Origin: an uncultured Prevotella sp.
GTDB taxonomy: Bacteria > Bacteroidota > Bacteroidia > Bacteroidales > Bacteroidaceae
DNA: 9,483 nucleotides
NCBI GenBank assembly: GCA_937892695.1
Contig: CALBJK010000062.1
Coordinates: forward strand, 1-9,483
Direction of reading: 5' to 3'
Numbering within the stretch: position 1 is the first letter of the stretch; every line of letters starts with the position of its first letter. The translations under genes and the position numbers were made by a program. Below, in pieces: positions 6,671 to 9,483 of the stretch. Under the pieces are notes generated by a model. That model saw only the letters and a list, made by a program, of their open reading frames with translations. It did no database searches and was not told the DNA's origin.

Positions 6671-6700
6671 AAGGTACGGGCCGTTTAGGATCCGTACCTT
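6671..6700 (-). terminator. Hairpin between the second and third FKBP genes
   Basis: AAGGTACGG (6671-6679) and CCGTACCTT (6692-6700) are perfect 9-bp arms around a 12-nt loop that can add a CC/GG pair. On the minus strand the stem is followed by AATTATTATTG, a mixed A/T tract. It lies 24 bp after the stop of the lipoprotein FKBP gene and 17 bp before the start of the next, so it may end or reduce transcription into the third gene. Confidence 0.6.
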
Positions 6701-6724
6701 TCATTCTGTCTGTTATGTTGCGGT

Positions 6725-7597
6725 TTATTTCTCTATTCCGAGCACTTCAACCTTGAATATCAGTGGCGAATAGGGCTTGATTTGTCCCTGCTCGCGGTCG
6801 CCGTAGGCAAGCTGCTGAGGTATGTAAATCTCCCATACCGAACCTACAGGCATACGCACGAGAGCTTCGGTGAAGCCTTTGATGACCTGGTTGGCGCGCA
6901 TCGTAACGGCCTGACCACGCTTGTAAGAGCTGTCAAAGACAGTGCCGTCGATCAAGCGGCCTTCGTAGTGAACCTTCACCATAGAGGTGTCCTTGGGCAG
7001 TTCGCCCTTGCCAACCTTGATTACCTTATACTGCAAGCCTGAAGGCAGAGTCTTCACTCCGGGTTTCTTGGCATTGGCTGCCATCCACTGTTCGCCCTTC
7101 TTCTTGAGAGGTCCGTACTCCTTCTCCATGCTCTTGGCCTTGATGGAAAGCATTTTTTCCTGTGAGACTCTCTGGGCCTGATCCATGGTGAAGATGCCCT
7201 TCTTGCCTGTTGCGCCTGTTACGAAACCTGCCATGAAGTTCTTCAGCGAGATGGTCTTTGTAGAGTCGTCGCCGAAGAGTTCGTGGTTGATGCCCTTTAC
7301 CATACGGCTGGAAATCTGCTGTCCTATCTGTATGCCCATGAAGTAGGCGGCCTTTTTCTTGTCATCTCCGGCTGCAGCTCCGTCGTTCAGACCTTTGACG
7401 AATGCGTCCATGTAGGTTGTGTCTATTTCCATCTGGGCGAGATACTCTTTCAAGCCCTGCGACTGGGACATACCCATGGCATAACTCAGAGTGTCGACAT
7501 CGGTCTTGAGGTTCGACTTAGGAGTCGAGTTGCCGCATGATGTCATGAAGCCTGCGGCTGTGATAGCCATTGCGGCTACGATTGTGATTTTTTTCAT
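6725..7597 (-). CDS. Lipoprotein FKBP-type peptidyl-prolyl isomerase
   Basis: A 290-residue FkpA/Mip-type prolyl isomerase tethered to the envelope. The signal ends in FMTSC, with Cys21 as the likely lipidated residue; the residues after it (GNSTPKSN) do not show the acidic surface-export signal of Bacteroides, so a periplasm-facing anchor is more likely. FKBP_N covers about 32-175 and FKBP_C about 200-287, with HYEG (Tyr211), FDSS (Asp222), VIKGF (238-242), LAYGDR (Tyr265) and FKVEV. The pocket-floor tryptophan of FKBPs is Phe242 here, while both neighbouring paralogues keep Trp. Like the third gene it has QIKPYS instead of an IPP loop, which suggests that those two are the closest pair. It starts 96 bp after the first FKBP gene with no clear promoter in between, so cotranscription is likely. 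Confidence 0.92.
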   Translation of the reverse strand: MKKITIVAAMAITAAGFMTSCGNSTPKSNLKTDVDTLSYAMGMSQSQGLKEYLAQMEIDTTYMDAFVKGLNDGAAAGDDKKKAAYFMGIQIGQQISSRMVKGINHELFGDDSTKTISLKNFMAGFVTGATGKKGIFTMDQAQRVSQEKMLSIKAKSMEKEYGPLKKKGEQWMAANAKKPGVKTLPSGLQYKVIKVGKGELPKDTSMVKVHYEGRLIDGTVFDSSYKRGQAVTMRANQVIKGFTEALVRMPVGSVWEIYIPQQLAYGDREQGQIKPYSPLIFKVEVLGIEK

Positions 7598-7629
7598 TTT
7601 ATGTTGTTAGTTGTTCTTCTTTGTTGTCT

Positions 7630-7649
7630 CCGTCCCGTCGGCGGGGCGG
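7630..7649. repeat. GC-rich inverted repeat between FKBP genes
   Basis: CCGTCCCG (7630-7637) and CGGGGCGG (7642-7649) form an 8-bp stem around TCGG. Seven pairs are canonical; the eighth is a wobble on the plus strand and a C/A mismatch on the minus strand. It sits in the leader of the lipoprotein FKBP gene with no T-run after it, so it is more likely an mRNA stability or processing element than a terminator, or simply chance. Confidence 0.3.
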
Positions 7650-7693
7650 ATAAGTTTGACAGGCTGTCGATATGCTGTCGGTATCTGTTATGC

Positions 7694-8299
7694 TTATTTC
7701 ACTTCAATCAGGTCGACATCGAACACGAGGGCTGCAAAAGGCGGTATCGACTGTCCTGCGCCACGTTCGCCGTAAGCGAGGTTGTAAGGGATGAAGAAGC
7801 GATACTTGGCACCTTCCTTCATCAGCTGCAGTCCTTCGGTCCATCCGGCTATCACGCCGTTGAGAGGGAACTCGGCCGGTTCGCCGCGCTGGAGTGAGCT
7901 GTCAAACAGAGTGCCGTCGATGAGCATACCCTCGTAGTGGCATTTTACGGTATCGGTGGCTTTGGGCTTGCGACCTGTTCCTTCCTTGAGCACCTGATAC
8001 TGCAGACCGCTCGGAAGCGTGACTACACCTTCTTTCTTTGCGTTCTCTGCGAGATACTTCTCGCCAGCTTCCTTGTTGGCTTTAAACTTCTCGGCAGCTG
8101 CAGCGCGCTGCTTGGCTTCCTGCTTTTCGAAGAAATCTTTTACTATCGTTTGCGCCTCATGGTCGTTGACCTTGGGCTCCGTACCTGATAGAATGTCCTT
8201 TATGGCTTGGGCGAAATCGTCGATGCTGAGTTCTGTCGCCCCCATCTGTGAAAGCTGGCGGCCTATGCCAAGACCTAAAGCATAGCTTATTTTATCCAT
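7694..8299 (-). CDS. Cytoplasmic FKBP-type peptidyl-prolyl isomerase, FklB/FKBP22-like
   Basis: A 201-residue prolyl isomerase close in length and layout to E. coli FklB (FKBP22). No signal peptide is present: the protein starts MDKISYALGLGIGRQL, the first helix of the FKBP_N dimerisation domain (about 1-75, linked by a charged helix to about 90). The FKBP_C domain (about 108-200) has HYEG (Tyr122), FDSS (Asp133), VIAGW (Trp153), LAYGERGAG (Tyr176) and the normal SIPP loop (184-187), so all expected pocket residues are there and it should be active. It is the first of three FKBP genes on this strand, with a -7 box at 8345-8352, and probably leads the operon. Of the three it is the closest to the classical family. 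Confidence 0.92.
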   Translation of the reverse strand: MDKISYALGLGIGRQLSQMGATELSIDDFAQAIKDILSGTEPKVNDHEAQTIVKDFFEKQEAKQRAAAAEKFKANKEAGEKYLAENAKKEGVVTLPSGLQYQVLKEGTGRKPKATDTVKCHYEGMLIDGTLFDSSLQRGEPAEFPLNGVIAGWTEGLQLMKEGAKYRFFIPYNLAYGERGAGQSIPPFAALVFDVDLIEVK

Positions 8300-8344
8300 G
8301 AATAATAGTTTTTTGTTTTTGTCCTAACGTTTTAAAAAACTGTG

Positions 8345-8352
8345 CAAATTTA
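8345..8352 (-). promoter_or_regulatory. Putative -7 box for the FKBP gene cluster
   Basis: On the minus strand this reads TAAATTTG, an exact TAnnTTTG match, 45 nt before the ATG at 8299, with an expected start near 8340. A -33 TTTG is not evident. It lies back to back with the sirtuin promoter, 44 nt away. Confidence 0.5.
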
Positions 8353-8372
8353 CAACTTTTATCTGACAGACA

Positions 8373-8404
8373 TGTGCCGTTTAAGTGAAAAAACGCTATT
8401 TTTG
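8373..8404 (+). promoter_or_regulatory. Putative promoter of the sirtuin gene
   Basis: TATTTTTG (8397-8404) matches TAnnTTTG exactly. TGTG (8373-8376), three of four to TTTG, lies 20 nt upstream, the usual distance. Transcription would start near 8410 and leave a leader of about 147 nt before the ATG at 8558. The -33 area is shared with the divergent FKBP promoter. Confidence 0.5.
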
Positions 8405-8412
8405 CAAAAGAG

Positions 8413-8472
8413 ATGATGCACCTTGGCAACCGTGAGGCCAAAAGTGACGACAATGAGGACATGACAGACTAA
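8413..8472 (+). CDS. Possible 19-residue upstream ORF in the sirtuin leader
   Basis: ATG ATG at 8413 opens a frame of 19 codons ending at TAA 8470-8472, very close to the predicted transcription start. The peptide is short and acidic towards its end (KSDDNEDMTD) and resembles no leader peptide that I know. No ribosome-binding sequence can precede it if transcription starts near 8410. It may be chance; it is listed because the leader is long for this organism group. Confidence 0.15.
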   Translation: MMHLGNREAKSDDNEDMTD

Positions 8473-8557
8473 ATGCGACGTTCGCCGTGTCGTGTTGCCT
8501 TAATTTACGCTCTATGGCCAAAGGCAATGGTTTGTATCACAAAAAGAAAGGAAAAAC

Positions 8558-9259
8558 ATGAAAAAACTTGTATTTCTTACCGGTGCAGGAATGTCGGTGG
8601 AGAGCGGATTCAAGACATTCAGAGGAAGTGACGGACTGTGGGAAAACTACCCTGTAGACCAGGTGGCAACCCACGAAGGATGGGAACGCGACCCGACGCT
8701 GGTGACCAACTTCTACAACATGCTCCGAAAGAAGCTTTATTCGGCACAGCCCAACGAGGGACACAAACTCATCAAGTCGCTCGAAAAGGACTATGACGTG
8801 ACGGTTATAACCCAGAACGTGGACAATCTGCACGAGAAGGCCGGAAGCTCACACGTAATACATCTTCACGGAGAACTGTCAAAGGTGTGCTCCTCGGACA
8901 ATCCCGACGATACGCGCTATATACGCGAACTGCCGCCAGACGATTGCGAAGTGAAGGTCGGGACTAAGGCCGGCGACGGATCGCTGCTGCGGCCCTACAT
9001 AGTTTTCTTCGGCGAAGCCGTACCCATGATCTCGGCTGCGGCCGACTGCGTGTCCGAAGCTGACATCTTCGTCATCATCGGAACCTCACTCAATGTCTAC
9101 CCGGCAGCTGGACTAATCAACTATGCCCGCCCCGGTATCCCCATCTATCTCATCGACCCAGAACCGGTCACGGCCGCCGGACGCGACGTGGTACAGATAC
9201 GCAAGGGAGCAAGCAAAGGAATGGAAGATCTGGTAGCACTGCTAAAAAATCAGAAATAG
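8558..9259 (+). CDS. cobB: Sir2-family NAD-dependent protein deacylase (CobB type)
   Basis: A 233-residue cytoplasmic sirtuin that removes acyl groups from protein lysines using NAD. Motifs in order: GAGMSVESG (9-17) and FRG (21-23) for NAD binding, TQNVDNLH (85-92), HLHGEL with the catalytic His104, RPYIVFFGE (145-153) and GTSLNVYPAAG (175-185). The four-cysteine zinc site is not intact: only Cys111 and Cys130 are near its positions, and I recall that relatives in Bacteroides also lack it. The Tyr/Arg pair that gives E. coli CobB desuccinylase activity (YxxR) is Tyr53 with Leu at the Arg position and Arg57 one residue later, so acyl preference is uncertain. An A-rich site with AAAGGAA (8547-8553) lies 4 nt before the ATG. 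It is divergent from the FKBP cluster and precedes a separate promoter. Confidence 0.93.
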   Translation: MKKLVFLTGAGMSVESGFKTFRGSDGLWENYPVDQVATHEGWERDPTLVTNFYNMLRKKLYSAQPNEGHKLIKSLEKDYDVTVITQNVDNLHEKAGSSHVIHLHGELSKVCSSDNPDDTRYIRELPPDDCEVKVGTKAGDGSLLRPYIVFFGEAVPMISAAADCVSEADIFVIIGTSLNVYPAAGLINYARPGIPIYLIDPEPVTAAGRDVVQIRKGASKGMEDLVALLKNQK

Positions 9260-9290
9260 TTGTAGGATAAAGAAATAAGACGTATATTTG
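9260..9290 (+). promoter_or_regulatory. Putative promoter of the gene at the right edge
   Basis: TTG (9260-9262) and TATATTTG (9283-9290), 20 nt apart, match the Bacteroidetes pattern TTTG / TAnnTTTG with an exact -7 box. The -33 box begins directly after the sirtuin stop codon. The start would be near 9296, leaving a leader of about 97 nt in which I see no strong hairpin, tRNA or riboswitch. Confidence 0.6.
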
Positions 9291-9393
9291 CATCTCGTCA
9301 GCCTTTCCGGGCTTACGAAGCGTGGACAAAATGGTCTCTATGCGAATACTATTATAGAACCAGAACTAACGGTAAACCATAAAAAAGAATAAT

Positions 9394-9483
9394 ATGAACA
9401 TCAAGAAACATTTGGGATGGATAATTCCCGCAGTGCTGATTTGCTACATTCTCGGATGGGGCGTGGGACGTTATAACAAGCTT
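9394..9483 (+). CDS. N-terminus of a membrane-anchored protein, possibly LemA family (cut by window end)
   Basis: Thirty codons from the ATG at 9394 to the window edge, open at the 3' end. The peptide starts with a short basic stretch (MNIKKHLGW), then a hydrophobic helix (about 10-24) and GVGRYNKL. A single N-terminal helix followed by YN and a short polar residue pair is how LemA proteins begin, and LemA is my best guess, but the diagnostic QxQRR region lies outside the window. An A-rich stretch (AAAAAAGAATAAT) precedes the start, and a good promoter lies about 100 bp upstream, so it is probably transcribed separately from the sirtuin. Confidence 0.45.
   Translation, partial: MNIKKHLGWIIPAVLICYILGWGVGRYNKL

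Noticed and set aside
9297..9393. tRNA or small RNA between the edge promoter and the last start codon
   Set aside because: No cloverleaf, T-loop sequence or strong hairpin with a T-run can be built; it is best read as an ordinary leader.
9478..9483. AAGCTT (HindIII site) exactly at the window end
   Set aside because: It could mark a clone or fragment boundary, but the left end shows no such site and six bases can coincide by chance.

Overview
The window looks like a piece of a Bacteroidales chromosome (Prevotella/Bacteroides/Muribaculaceae type; I cannot name the species). The reasons are promoter boxes matching the Bacteroidetes -7 consensus TAnnTTTG, start sites mostly preceded by A-rich stretches instead of Shine-Dalgarno sequences, and the protein families present. 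No plasmid, phage, CRISPR or defence genes were seen.

Left part (1 to about 3060), AT-rich: a possible gene tail at the very edge, a small four-helix membrane protein (154-546, minus), a secreted GH51 alpha-L-arabinofuranosidase (668-2299, minus) and, upstream of it, a dead IS630-type transposase fragment (2424-2807, minus) whose own promoter still looks intact and points towards the arabinofuranosidase. Sampled 60-base lines are about 35% GC here (781-840) against about 63% in the next gene block (4081-4140), so this part may be an acquired segment.

Middle (3116-5309), GC-rich, plus strand: a two-gene unit made of a GT4 glycosyltransferase and a polytopic flippase-like (UPF0104 / LPG_synthase_TM) protein, probably working together on a membrane glycolipid or envelope glycan. 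It ends at a perfect 22-bp hairpin. The convergent gap that follows (5310-5651) is full of palindromes and holds three tandem copies of a 47-49 bp unit with a GTGCGTCTC-type palindrome.

Right part: three paralogous FKBP prolyl isomerases run on the minus strand (8299 back to 5652). The first is cytoplasmic (FklB-like), the second a lipoprotein and the third a Sec-secreted protein with a basic tail, so one fold appears to be sent to three places. A short divergent region with two -7 boxes separates them from a CobB-type sirtuin (8558-9259, plus) that lacks the usual zinc-binding cysteine set. A good promoter follows it, and then the first 30 codons of a membrane-anchored protein, possibly LemA, cut by the window end.

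I found no convincing new biological system. The points most worth a second look are the three-compartment FKBP cluster, the tandem palindromic repeats, the live-looking promoter on the transposase remnant, and the glycosyltransferase/flippase pair.
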